Under the pieces are notes generated by a model, which saw nothing but the letters and a program-made list of their open reading frames with translations, was not told the origin of the DNA and made no database searches. This document shows, piece by piece, positions 19,793-31,699 of a DNA stretch of 64,000 nt. Positions within the stretch are counted from its first letter, which is position 1, and each line of letters opens with the position of its first letter. The translations under genes and the position numbers were made by a program. The stretch is taken from positions 310,001 through 374,000 of the forward strand of contig JANFAH010000017.1 in the NCBI GenBank assembly GCA_024663395.1, read 5' to 3'. The stretch comes from Pisolithus tinctorius (taxonomy: Eukaryota; Basidiomycota; Agaricomycetes; Boletales; Pisolithaceae).

Positions 19793-22700
19793 TCACTCAA
19801 ACAGAACTGTGAGACAGACCCTGCTTAGTGACAATACCACAAGAAAATTTCCCAGGAGTTCTTTACTCTCATAAGGGCACCCAGCAAAATGACTGATGAT
19901 ATGGTGAGACTGTATAACCTGTTCCTCCTCCATGAATTCATTATAACAGAGCCGCATGAAGAGAAGTGGGAATTGCCAGTATGGGTCATGCACAGCTAGC
20001 TCATCGGGAAGCTCTCGAAATTGTCGTACCACATAGAAAAATTCAGTAATGAGGTCGCCTGATGGTCCACACCTTTGATGTACGAAGATGCGTTGGATTT
20101 CCCCAGCATGCTGGAGTGATTCACCTGCAAAGCAGAACAAGACATGACTATTCCCGAGATGCTTTGCGGAGCAAGTGAAGGTCATTTGCTGAATTTTGAC
20201 CGAGTCCTTTTCCTGTACATAGGGCTGGACGACCCAGGTGTTAGGTTGGGAATCTTCATGATAAGACACATAATGGTGTCCAGGAACAACACCTTTGTTG
20301 AGACAATTGAGGAGGCACTCGTATGTTTGGTCAGAAAGCATTGGGAGTCTGTCAATGTTCTGGGTGATGTTAGGGACATCACTTCCACGAGTCACATCAA
20401 GGCATGGAATGGGTATGCTGAAGAATTGCAAAAATAGTTCGCGAAGACCCCAAAGGGAATCTAATGTGTTCATGCCAAGTAAGGACCTCAAGTTACTTCC
20501 CCGGCAGAAGGCTTTCAACAAGGTGTGTTCCATCTCACCTGCAAGGGGTTCATAAGTACCAACCTGAACACAGACCATAAAGCTCACCAATCCTGGTATT
20601 TGTTTTGAAGGATTGTAAGATGCCGTTGTATCTTTCGAAGGGAAATGCCCACCATCCATGGGTAGGACCAAATGCACGCAGGCACTCAGGCACATGGAAG
20701 GATGCATGGTTGTTATAAACCAGTGCCTGCGGACCAAAAATGTGTAAGGTGCTGCGAGTATAGTATGCCAGATGTTTCTCGATAATTTCAGCGTGTTGGT
20801 CAGAAGTGGAGCGGGTGGTTGCCCAGCGGACTGCAGTCACAAGAGAGAGGTAATTGCGCAACAGCAGCGCATCTTTTTCACTTGCATCATTGCTACCCCA
20901 TAACCTGCACAGCATGATAACCAGGTTAATTAAACAGGCTGTCCGCCACTGGTCAGCTTTGAGTTTTCCATGACCAGGACTGCCAAGGTTGTGAGGTGCG
21001 CGAGCAACCCATGATGGTAAAGTAGTTCTCGCCATGTCTTTCCATACTTCTGATAACACTGACTGATCGAGGATAGTCGTTGATGGGGCATTTGACCATG
21101 CTGTGGATAGGTCCACCACGGGGCGAGGAAAGATGCGTGGGCAGTGTATTTCAGGATCCCCATGTAGTCTATGCTAGAAAGAAGGTAATGAAATGGTTTC
21201 GGAGCAAACTAATAGGCTTACCCAGTCAATAAGCGCTTGTGCATATGCCGTCTTTCCAGTCATCTGATCAGCTTTATACAGTCTAATCAATGGGTCATTA
21301 CTGATATTGACCTCCGGCAGAACATTGTTTGCTTCAGCGAGTGCAATGATGTAGCCCCTTCTCAACTTGGTTAGAGCTGACAACGAGTGTTTCTTGATGG
21401 CTTCAATCCCAGTATGGAGTTCTCGCTGTTGTTCCTTGGGGGTGTGTGGTCGGATATGAGTTTCGGTGGCAGACTTCGCATCAGCACTCATGCCAAGTAC
21501 CTTTTGACAGTGGTGTTGGAGGTCTCCAAGGAAGAAATTGTGCATCGCTTCAACAACCACGAAGCGGGTAGGATCCCAGTAGGGTAGGCGCAACAGTTCG
21601 GACCATCTAACCCCAAACGTGTCATATATTCACTGTCTCGTCCCATCTGTATGTGCATCCCTCCACATCTTCGCAATTGCAAAGTGCTCATGCCATGTTT
21701 GCCACCGCCAAGTCAATATATCTGTGTTGCTGAAATCCGAACCACTTTGCTGGCAAAACGAGCAAAACCTTCCTTTCGTAGGCCCTAGACCTGCAAACCC
21801 AGCAGTTTTTCGTGCTGCTAACAAGTCGCAGACAAGTGGTATCACCGCACAGCGCACCAGACATCCAAATGTATGAACAGCAGTGCGCATCAGGTGTAAT
21901 CCTGGAGCCCAGCAATGAATTAAGTCATCGACTAGTGGCTGCAGTACATGATTTAGACGGTATGATGATGGCTCTTGAGGCCCGGGAATTATGCCAGCAA
22001 TATAAACGTTTTCGAGTTGATAGCATAGGTGAATTGGTAAATTGAGACAGACCATGTAAATGGCGCCAAATGAGGTGTGCTTTCCGCCTTGTTTGTTGCC
22101 AAAGGGATTGAACCAGTCAACAAATAGGCTGAAGGCCAGGCGAACTTCTGAACGTGGGTTTTTGGACCCAAAGTACAAGTTGTTATCAGGGCCTCGGAAT
22201 TGTCTGAGAACAGATCCATCCCATATATCTAACATGTGAGTGGAAACCGGACCAGGTGCTGTACACAGAGACATCACGACCTTGGCTCATGAAAGGAAAC
22301 GAGCGATCCATGAATCAAGGGGCTGATACCAAAAACAACAGTTAGGAGATCCACTTTTCCCAAATAGTTGCACTCCACAAGGCTCGTCTGATGGCGTTGC
22401 GTGATGAGTGCAGTGGGTGGTGATATTCTGATAGCTTTCTGTCTGTTGTTCGGGAAATGGTCCATACAACGAGAAACAGGTTGGACAGCAAATATATTGG
22501 AGTAGCTCTGGGTCAATATGCAGGAGGTTGAGAGTGCTGCGTATGTCCTTTGGCCAGCCTGAGGTGAGTGAATCAATCCCATCCCTAATCTGATGATGAC
22601 TGCCAGATTTTAGGAGGTTGACAGTGACTTCGCCAACTGCGGCCATGACAACGGACTGTAAAATCAATAGGAGGAAGTTCATGTGGCGCCGTGAGAGTCC

Positions 22701-23598
22701 AGCAAGTACATGCAAAATACCAGCCCCAAGGATGCCTAGTAACAGGGGTAAGGCAGTGTTTCCGAGGGTGTCCAAAGTACTACAGAAGTGATCTGATTTG
22801 AAACTTAGTACGCTCAAAACCCAACATTGCCACACCTACCTGTCGTTATGATCATTGGAACAGAAGACCCAATGCTAGGCACCTCCTTCGCCATGATTTC
22901 TGCCTTATGTCGATCCCATTCATAGTTACGAATACATTCAAGATAACCTTGGTGTTCTTGGATGTCGAGGATAAGCCTCTTCCTGGCTGATATGACATCA
23001 TCATCTTCATCACCAGATACACCACGAACAAGTTTGAACAACTTCTCGACGTATTGCTGATGAATAATAAATGGCCGAGAACCTCTTTCGTCATTGGGAT
23101 CAATGGGAGGCAGAGCACCTGTAGCAATTGGATGGTTCGATGTGAACCTGAGGCGAGGTGGAGTAAATGATGAGACTGTAGATTGGAACATGTTGCGATA
23201 TTGCTGCAATAACAGAAGGGCAGTGGCCGAAGTAGATTCTACACTTAATATATGTGACAGCCATCATTTCTGAAGAATGTGACCATACCTTGCTCAGGTA
23301 CTCTGAGGGGTGTATTAGGAACAAAAACAGGTTCGTTTCCCAACTCGCTCTCATGTGCCCTGGACGATACGACACCATCACTGTGAGTCTCCGGTAAAGT
23401 GGTGGCTACAAGTAGATCAAGTTCCATGTGTTCACATTGTTTGGACACACACCAGATTTTATCATCATGACGATGTTGATACACCGTAGATGGGGGCAAC
23501 AGGTGGCCAGAGGTCGGGAGCTGCGTCCAAGGGTCCAGGTCTGATCCGCTGATGCAACCATACACCTGGCATTTACATCGATGTTTCGCAGATGCCAT
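19793..23598 (-). pseudogene. Tnp2-type CACTA/EnSpm transposase
   Basis: Exons on the minus strand: 23598 to about 23294 (N-terminal CRC..C zinc region), 23209 to about 22852, about 22790-21233, about 21163-20593, and from about 20546 to the stop at 19793. The core has IWDGSVLRQF, VDWFNPFGNKQGGKHT, GLGPTKGRFCSFC and EAMHNFFLGDLQHHC, the Transposase_21/Tnp2 signature with candidate acidic catalytic residues, then GKLKADQWR and GEMEHTLLKAF. Total about 1,100 residues, usual for the family. Two in-frame TGA codons (22287-22289 and 21630-21632) stand where Arg CGA is plausible and no intron removes them, so this copy is probably inactive or needs readthrough. It should act on the CACTG termini in the nucleus. 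Confidence 0.85.
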
Positions 23599-23809
23599 GG
23601 CTTTTCTGTTGAGAAAGTGATCTGGTGACTCCCAGCCTGGTCTTCTCTTCCTCTGTGGACTGGTCGGTTATGGTTGTAGTCAATGTGGAAATAAATCAGA
23701 GTAGCCTAAATCGATTAACATCCCACGGCTTCGAGGACGATCAGCATAAATGATGCTATATACACAAACATCTCTATACTAATTTAATGTGATAACAATG
23801 GGGCCGCTA

Positions 23810-25314
23810 TCACAGAACGGTAATTAAAAGGACAAAAATCAATGATGAAGCGACAGAAATTGACATCCAACTCATTGTAGCAAGAAGGTCATCTCTGTTG
23901 TAAATGAAATGAACGGTTTGGATGATCATCCATATCAAGGCTACGAGAACGATAGATGTGGTGATTACCAGGCAGAATTTAAGCTTGAGCGACCTGTCTG
24001 CGATATCAACTGGTGTGAGTTTTACACCACGGTGGCCTTGGATTGATGGTTCATTGACAGGACTGAATGGCAGATTGCCTTGACATTCTTGTTCAAGGAG
24101 CATGAGCACTTCATCTGGTAACTACGTATGCACCATTAGCTCACATGTGCCATCTGCATTGATTGTATCAACATACCATGTCATGGACATGCCTGACAAG
24201 TCGAATCCGTTCAAGGAGGTCGATGCGAGGATTATCCTGGATATGCCGCTAAGTAACAGAACCAGTGGCAATATCAACAATCCCATACTGGTATACGAAC
24301 AACACTTGTTTCAGCTTGCATGGTGCAATCACAGTGGGGTAGGATGGAATGCACAGGACATACCTGCGGATATAAGTATGATAATATTTCCTTTGTACCT
24401 GCTGAGTTCTTTTCGCCACAAATCAACCACAAGGCCGGTAATATTTGGTGTGCATCATTCTCGAATCATACATGTTGCGGAAAATGAGTGTTTAATGTGA
24501 TTATAGTCTAAGTTACTGAACGTAACCTAACCCATTGCTTTCTTGGATGTTACAAAGTGAAGTACAGTAAATATCAAATGAGCTTCCTCTTCTTCTGGCA
24601 GATAGTTTCAGCGCGATCTGAACTACTCTCACTCCCATCAAAACTCGGATCAGGGTCCAATGGCCGAGAACGACGATGTCCGACTGACAAGGGTGGAATC
24701 ACCATTGTAATTGTTGGTCCTGGATCGCATTCACCTGTGTGGCCTGCACTGTCGCCTATAGTGGTTGACTGAGATTGAGGAGTATGGAGTCTATCGAGGG
24801 ATATTTTTGTGATGAAAACAATCAAAAATGATACGACGATATGTGCTTACCTTCTATCGGCATCCATACCATCAGGTGACTGTGTGCCACCTTTACTTTG
24901 GGACCGTGGTGGAGAGTGTTCGGGACTGCTACAAACAAATCAGCGCCATCCGGCAGGCACGCAGTGAATGCAACATACGCTGTATCTATCCCTTGACCAG
25001 TTGACGCCAAAACTCCTTTATCATGGTATTTTGAAAGGCCACGACTGCCAAGACATATTTAGCTTGACTAAAGCCGATGATAAGGAAGAAAGCGCACCCT
25101 GAGACTGCACTCCTGACACCCAACAGTACCTGTGCAGGAATCTTAAAGTCGAGAAATGCGTCCAACAACACCTTCGCATTAGGCTCAGAAACACAGTGCT
25201 GGTGGCAGTCAACTTGATCACGGCAGTATACCATATACTTGAAGCACCAGAACATAGCCGGATCGTGGAACGAGAGTAAGAAGACTTTGCCATCGACAGA
25301 GAACTGTGCAGCAT
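23810..25314 (-). other. Possible multi-exon membrane protein gene
   Basis: The downstream piece (24109-23810) has a soluble stretch then two hydrophobic segments (LVITTSIVLVALIWMII and SVASSLIFVLLITVL) ending at a stop. Upstream pieces at 24825-24574 and 25255-24986 have Ser/Pro-rich and Ala/Val-rich hydrophobic stretches. Exon joins were not resolved and the pieces may be separate. No family recognised. Confidence 0.3.
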
Positions 25315-26089
25315 TTGCCTACAGGTTGTTCAGTTCACAGAAAACATCATAGTAGAATAGCTCATACCCGATCGACCCATGTCAGTGCAAACATACGTCA
25401 ATCATATTCAACCCGAGTAGGCTGCAGAGACCGTGCGAAGTTGATAATCGGTGACTTCACGAGGAACCACGCTGTAAAGTAGATCAGTAATCAAGAAGAG
25501 TGGGTTGGGGGTGATATCACTCATGGAAATGGCCACTGTGCTGTGGAGCTACGAGCATCACTGAGGCCGAAACTGGTGAAGAGGTAGGCATGAAAGTTGT
25601 TGCCCACAGCTGAGTAACAGTGACATTCTCAGTAGCGAGCATATTGTGAGTCCTTGTATAGATTAGTCAATGAGTTGTTACACATGTCCTATGGCTTAAG
25701 ACGCACATTTGTAAAACATTATGGGGCTCACTGGGAATGGGATATGCAGCAGAGGACATGATGCATGCGTTTGGATTGTTGAATGGAAGGAAATCGGGAA
25801 GGAAATCGACCATTATAAATGGTCACGACTGCACGAGGCTCATCATTGAATCAGTCCAATTCAACCTTGATAGGAACCCCAAATGTCTGCAGGGTACACA
25901 AAGGCATCGGGGGGAAGCTCCAGGCGATGTCATCCCTGCTCACTGTCTACCTACATTCACACCCAATCTCTGCACAAAGCAATCGCAATTGGGAAAAGAT
26001 CTGTTACTGTGGGTAATAAAGGAGCACAATGAAGGCCATCCACTCACCATTTCTTACACTTCCATGGACTATCAACCACACTACCCCCC

Positions 26090-26640
26090 ATAACTCTCAG
26101 AAGGATCTTTGACAGGGATCGTAGTCCAAGTCCTTGTGCATCTAGAGTTACTCTTCATCGAATCTATGACTTCGATACCATTCGTCTGTCGCAGGAGCAA
26201 GAGGTCGAGTTATTGCCTGTTCAGGGAAATGGTCTGATTCCTCAGCCATGTGGTGCCCTGTCAAAACCAAATCACGGAGGATATACGCTGCATCATGTAT
26301 TAAATTGGAACGAGAAGACGTACAAGTCCGTGCAGGTAGGCCACAATCATTTCACATTTCACATTTCACATTTCACAATAACAGGAAGGGCTGCACGAAG
26401 TGTGTGAAGAATGCCTCAACTTGAGGTTAACATTCCCACAGCAAACCCCCAAGGCAGTCATAATGTTTCGTAATGCTGTAAGATTGGTACTGCCATTGAC
26501 AGCAGAAAGGTGATGAAATTATTCTACAGGCTCGGACTCGATTCCCGATCCTCAATCAATATCAGGATCAATGGCCTGCGCAAGATTTTGCAACAATGTA
26601 CCTCAAAAACAAGGTTGGTGGTGACAGGGCAAAGATGAGG
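26090..26640 (+). pseudogene. C-terminal fragment of an uncharacterised mushroom gene
   Basis: Three exon-like pieces with good splice sites: about 26095-26334 (VTLHRIYDFDTIRLS, then HGGYTLHHVLNW), 26386-26500 (EVCEECLNLRLTFPQQ, MFRNAVR) and from 26530 (FPILNQYQDQWPAQDF). I recall this order from an expanded Agaricomycete family with a coiled N-terminus and a W-P-x-R/Q-D-like end. The 5' part was not found, and the end runs into a 79-bp tandem duplication. Confidence 0.4.
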
Positions 26641-26795
26641 GCAAGGACGCTGGCACAGTTGAAATGCATTGTGTGTAGCATGGATACCTCAAACAACTTT
26701 GGGGTGGATAGGCTGAGGGGAAGGACACCGGCACAGCCGAAATGCGTTTTGTGTAGCATGGATACCTCAAACAATTTTGGGGTGGATAAGCACGT
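26637..26795 (+). repeat. 79-bp tandem duplication
   Basis: Two copies containing GCATGGATACCTCAAACAA start about 79 bp apart (near 26678 and 26757) with a few substitutions. Confidence 0.8.
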
Positions 26796-26849
26796 ATGAT
26801 GGTCTGTCGCGAGATACACGTTATATTTCAAAGATATCAAGGTTATATA

Positions 26850-29196
26850 TCAGTACTGCATCGTGTTAGAAGATGTAGATGAGCTAGGCATACTACTACC
26901 AAAGTCATAGTCCTTCTCTTGCACCCGGAGTGCCTTGACTTGGCGTGGAAGTAAGCTGGCAAGCCAAGAGGCATTATAGCAATTACGAGGAAGCCCAGGG
27001 GGTGCAGCAGCTTTGGTGTTGACCTTTCCGCTGTGGGGGCAAAGCCGGAGCTGAGTCCCTGCCCTCTTGCGTTTACCAATTGTGACCATAGCGTTGGCTG
27101 CCGCCACATCATCTGCTTGCCACAGAAGACTAGCAAACTCATTGCTACGCCAAGCAGGGTATACACGAGGATAAGATATTGTTCTCCTGACCTCGTCCTC
27201 GGATTCATCTGAGCTCATGGCTTGTGTGCCTAAACCATTGATAAGAGGAAGGTGCTGTCGAAGTGTTGGGTGGTCGGCCATCGCATCAAGACGCATTTTA
27301 AGTAGCTAAACAAAACGAACAAACTCGACACCACAAAAAAAAGAAGAAGAGGCAAACTTACTTGCACTTTCCTTGAGCCACGGGAGGACTTCTGTAGACG
27401 AGCATTTGTTGCTTGTATCGCCTTGTCCGGGTCTTCATCCACAGCAGCAACCACCTGCCTGTAACAAGCCTTGACATAAGCAAGATGTGCGATGAATGCC
27501 GCGTGAATTGTCTCATAATTGCGGTAACGTTCTGGGATGTTGGCGGAAGCATACCAAGAATGTCTTGTAACCTTGTCTAGAAAGTCTTCAGCAAAAACAG
27601 TGGCCGCATCTTGGTTGAATGGCGAATCTCGATTACGCAAACAGTCGACCATAAAGTTATTCGGAGTGACTTGGAGGCACCCTGGAAGGCCTTGCTCGTA
27701 TTCGTCAACTTCCAGTTGCGAGAGTGTACATTTTGCATTGCGTAAATACTTGTATCCCTTTATTTTCAATAAAGTAAGGGTATGAATGCGAATGCAGCTC
27801 TGTCAAGGAAATAAGCACCAAATATACAGGATAGAGGTAATACCTTACTGTGAATGCTGAGTGTTCTTGTTCATCTTGCCCAGTGATTGGGACATCCGGA
27901 TTGGCTGCGATGAAATGACGTCGTTTAGCGGCCCTTTTCTGTGGTTGGTGGAATGAGTTGCCACTTTCTCCTTCGCCAAGACCGGGCTGATCCTTCGAGG
28001 CTAGGTTAGATGTCCTCAACTGTTCACAGATGGTACCAATCTCCTTCATCACGGTCTCGTGAGATGTTGCCTGCAACTTCCGAATGGAGTCCAATAGAGT
28101 GTCCATTCCTGTGGAGAAGTAAGATAGTAACGGAGCCACCACCTCGCTGAGGGCATTGTCATCAGGTCAATCATGGACTGATGGAGCATTGCTTGGCGAC
28201 GTGTTCGATTGAGCTGGTGGGGGGACAGAAGATGTCGGTCGTGGGATGTCATGGCCTATTGCAGCCAGCAATGGAGATGACGAAGCGCTCGGCGCCCAGA
28301 ACTGGGGCCGAGCCTGCATATTTTTCCAACGAAGAAAAAAACTGCGCAGGTGGTGGTGGGGGCTGAGATACAGATGGCCATGGAGGAAGCCCCAGATCGT
28401 GCATACGAAATTCGACCTGTGGAAGTTTTTGACGTGAGGACATGTAACAAACCGACGAACTAGCCTTACCTGACTGTCACTATTGGTCTCAATGGCCATC
28501 TGTTTCCCTTTTCTGCCTACAGCTCGTGCAACCTGCTGAGAATCCAAAATTGCCTAGATAGACCAGGTATCCTATTAGAACGGGATATTCGCTGCAAGAG
28601 AGACACACTTGTATGGAAGTGGCATGTTGTGCAGTTTAGGGGTGTGCTATCGTGTGCATCCTAATCGTAGAACCGCTTGATGGCATAGAAGGCTGTCAAA
28701 CATCACGTGAACATTGGGACAGGTGTATTCTCCCTGGAGATGGGGGGCGTCCGCCAATCAGCTGGAGTTGATTCCCTTGACCATCTCGAGGAGATTGGGG
28801 TTGACTCTCTTGACTGTCTCGATGAAGCTTGGTTCACTGGCAGTAATGGGGATTGAGATGTAGACGTTGCAACAGAAAGACTAGGCTAAAGTCAGATCAG
28901 CCTCTATCCATCTTATCTCATCTCAATGGAGTCCTTACTGGTTGCTGGACCGACATCATTTGCGTAAGGGCACCAAGCAGCTGCTGTTGTGACGCTCGAG
29001 CAGCTTGTGCTTCCGGTGTTGAATTACCTACTTGCGGTGCAAGTGATGTCAAATCCACTTTCGATGATTTGGGAATATGATGCCCTTGTGTCCACGCGTC
29101 ATCCGAGGGGCGTTTCAGGGCCAAACGACCTTCTTGTGGGTCTACTGAAGAATCTTCTGTGCATGATGAGGAATGAGCAAGCCAAGAAAAAAACAA
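26850..29196 (-). CDS. Uncharacterised mushroom-family protein with MSSDES motif (CACTA cargo)
   Basis: Exon-like pieces on the minus strand at 29196-28918 (Ser/Gln-rich), about 28547-28167 (start of a KGKQMA segment; Pro/Ser-rich), 28142 to about 27845 (helical, then KKRAAKRRHF basic motif), 27769-27360 and 27305-26850. The last two carry a conserved helical domain (FAEDFLDKVTRHSW, IPERYRNYETIHAAF) and a C-terminal part with MSSDESEDE, AWRS, and LPRNCYNASWLASL. The gene at 7692-10471 shares the SS-acidic-S plus LP-x-x-x-Y-x-x-x-W-L-A signature. Function unknown; I recall many copies in Agaricomycete genomes. It looks better kept than the 7.7-kb copy, but the 28.2-28.5 kb exon joins are uncertain. 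Confidence 0.55.
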
Positions 29197-30142
29197 GTTA
29201 CTCTAACCTCAGAATCCATGTGGTGCAGCGCTGATAGACGAGAGAAGGGGGCAGGATACTCGAATAAATAGAGGTAGATGTCCTCGCACCCTTGAAAGAA
29301 TAAAAGACAAAGATATTGGCGACATCCGGAAGCAAATCAAATACCTGAAGAATAATATCCAAGTGTGCGCTTACCTTAGGACAAGATCTATCATATAACC
29401 CGCCGGTCCCGATATGCATTCTGTTGGACAGAATCTCTAAAATCCGTGATGGTCGTTTCGTTGACCGTAAATAAAATCACAAGCCGCTCACAGGGATGCA
29501 AAAGTTTCTGTGAGCTAAGACTAGGACATCCATCACGGGGCAGCACAGCCACTACCTATTTGATCAGGCTGCTGGAGCGTAAGGGAACGAAAACTAGGAG
29601 ACAAAGAGTTAAGGTATGTCAGTCAGATAAAGCAGTGATTGGAATTATTGGCCGCCACAATGTGTAGCATCAGCGATGATCCGCGGTGTGAATTGTGAAG
29701 AGTGAAAACTGTGTCCTTTGTGGTGAACGGACGACAAATATTGGCCGCTTGTCCCTGCAACGTGTTAAACGTGGAAAAAGACGAAGTACGGTGCTCATAT
29801 CACAAAACTCAGCTATGACAGCAAATAATCTTGTGTCCGCACCGTGTCCTTTGTGGCGAATGCATGACATTGGTCGCTTGTCCCTGCAACGTGGTTAACG
29901 TGAAAAAAGCCAAGTACGGTGCTCATATCACAAAACTCAGCTATGACAGCAAATAATCTTGTGTCCGCGCCATGAGGACACTTTCGAATCAAGGACGCAG
30001 AAGAATGTGTGATTTGTGAAAAGTGTCGTTCTGAAAGGAGAGAGATTGCAACCTATAAGTGCGCCAGCATCCAGGTTGATTTGACTCACCACCACCCTTA
30101 GTCCCCACTACATCATCGCCCCACCTAACACGGCTGCTCTTC
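29197..30142. other. Intergenic, with a ~170-bp direct duplication
   Basis: A block with GTGTCCTTTGTGG, GGCCGCTTGTCCCTGCAACG and ATATCACAAAACTCAGCTATG occurs at about 29710-29840 and again at about 29847-29970. No gene seen. The last 80 bases before 30143 are the likely promoter and leader of the RING gene; no clear TATA box. Confidence 0.5.
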
Positions 30143-30994
30143 ATGGCCCCCGTTCACTCTGAAACACAGAGATGCTCTCCGTGCAAAGGTCGATCAGCAC
30201 TGTCTCGCGCTTCGAACCTCCCTGCCGATGGTGATAATGACCTCGAACCCAAGGACTTACTCCAGAAGATGTCGCAAATCATGGATTTGCTCGAAGAAGA
30301 TGTGAAGCGATCTCGTAGGGTAAGCGAAACTGTTCTGTATAAATGCAAATTCTGATTGCACGCAGGAAGTTCAGAAGTTGATGACTGAAAAAGAGACAGC
30401 AGAGAAGGCCCATGCTAATGCCAAGGGGGCAGAGGAAGATCTGCGGAAGATAATGGAACGAGTGAGTACTGCACAACACAAGAGAACAGTCACTGATTAT
30501 TGATGTTTGGATTAGTTCAGAGCCACGCATGCGGACACTGTCAAGTGTGGTGTATGTCAGAGGTGCATTGATCGCCCATTCACGTAAGTGCTCTACAGTA
30601 TCTACGTGCTACTGCCTAATCGTTATCGGTGCTTACCAGCTTGGTCGATTGCGGCCACTCCTTCTGTTATGGTTGCCTCCGAAAATGGTTCCATAACAGT
30701 CTGCTGAGGCAGTTAAGGTGGCGAGACACCATTCCTGCTCACTTGAAACAGAAACCGGTGACGGTGGCAAAGCTCAAGGAACTCTTTGAAAACAAGCATA
30801 TCTACACTGCCCACTATACTTGTCCCATTGCTGGTTGTCTAACCGATGTCGAAAACAAACCTATTGAGAACGACCTCGCTGGAAATATGATCAACACGGT
30901 AAATGACATTTTAGGATCCCCAGCAAAACAGGTCGACGCTGATCCACATCTCAACGAGCCCAATGTTTGGGCAGACATTTTCTACGATGCTTGA
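30143..30994 (+). CDS. RING-type zinc-finger protein, putative E3 ubiquitin ligase (CACTA cargo)
   Basis: Four exons: 30143-30319, 30366-30461, 30516-30583 and 30640-30994, all with GT-AG introns (46-56 bp) and an intact frame of 231 residues. Residues 35-91 are a coiled coil. The RING-like cluster has C102-X2-C105, C118-G-H120, C123-X2-C126, and a last pair C175-C180 after an insertion of about 48 residues containing basic helices, so the second half is unusually long (C3HC4-like). Known RING proteins transfer ubiquitin from E2 enzymes; that role here is inference. It is one of the most intact cargo genes: no stops, clean splice sites. Confidence 0.75.
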
Positions 30995-31690
30995 AGCTTG
31001 TGGTGAGTTTTTTTAATCATGCATTGCGGCATTCCGAAACATGCTCATATTTTCGATCTGGTAACAGCGCAAAGTCCGGACGTGACAACGTTTCCTCTCG
31101 GCCCAGCCACATGTCGATGGCTTGAGCACGATCATAAAACTATGATAAGCTTGTGGTGCAATATCTGGTACAGACAGACGGTGATTATTACTTGTATATT
31201 ACAGCTATCTGACAATTTTGTTTATGACCTAACGGGAAATCGTCTATACATGTTGATACCCTTAGGCAGCTGAATCATCTGCTAGATTAGCAAATACCAA
31301 TACTGTTCTATGTTGCTAGCTTGGTGGATTTGATACCGCTATGCATTCTCGATTTCCAACTTGTTTCCCCCCTCAAATGGCTGGCCGTCATGCAAAGAAA
31401 CACATGTGCTTCCATAGCAGGGGGCACACATGCAAGTTTCTATATGATACTACTCGGCAACCTCTCTACATCAAAACCAGTTCCCCATGTAGGATATATA
31501 CACCACCAACCAAGATCCCAGCAACAGCCTGCCAGCGGCAGCCACGTACATACTAATCCGCCAGCGATACTTTGACTGCCTTCCAAAATGCTGCTAAATG
31601 TATCCGAGCATCGAGTAGTCGTTACTTGAATGGGACGTGTCAATCGTACGAGTGAGCAAGCCAGCGTATACACGACGCATGAACGAAAGA
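30995..31690. other. Intergenic between the RING gene and the methyltransferase remnant
   Basis: No supported gene. Open frames at 31321-31575 in two frames lack start context and motifs. Confidence 0.5.
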
Positions 31691-31699
31691 CAGACAAGA

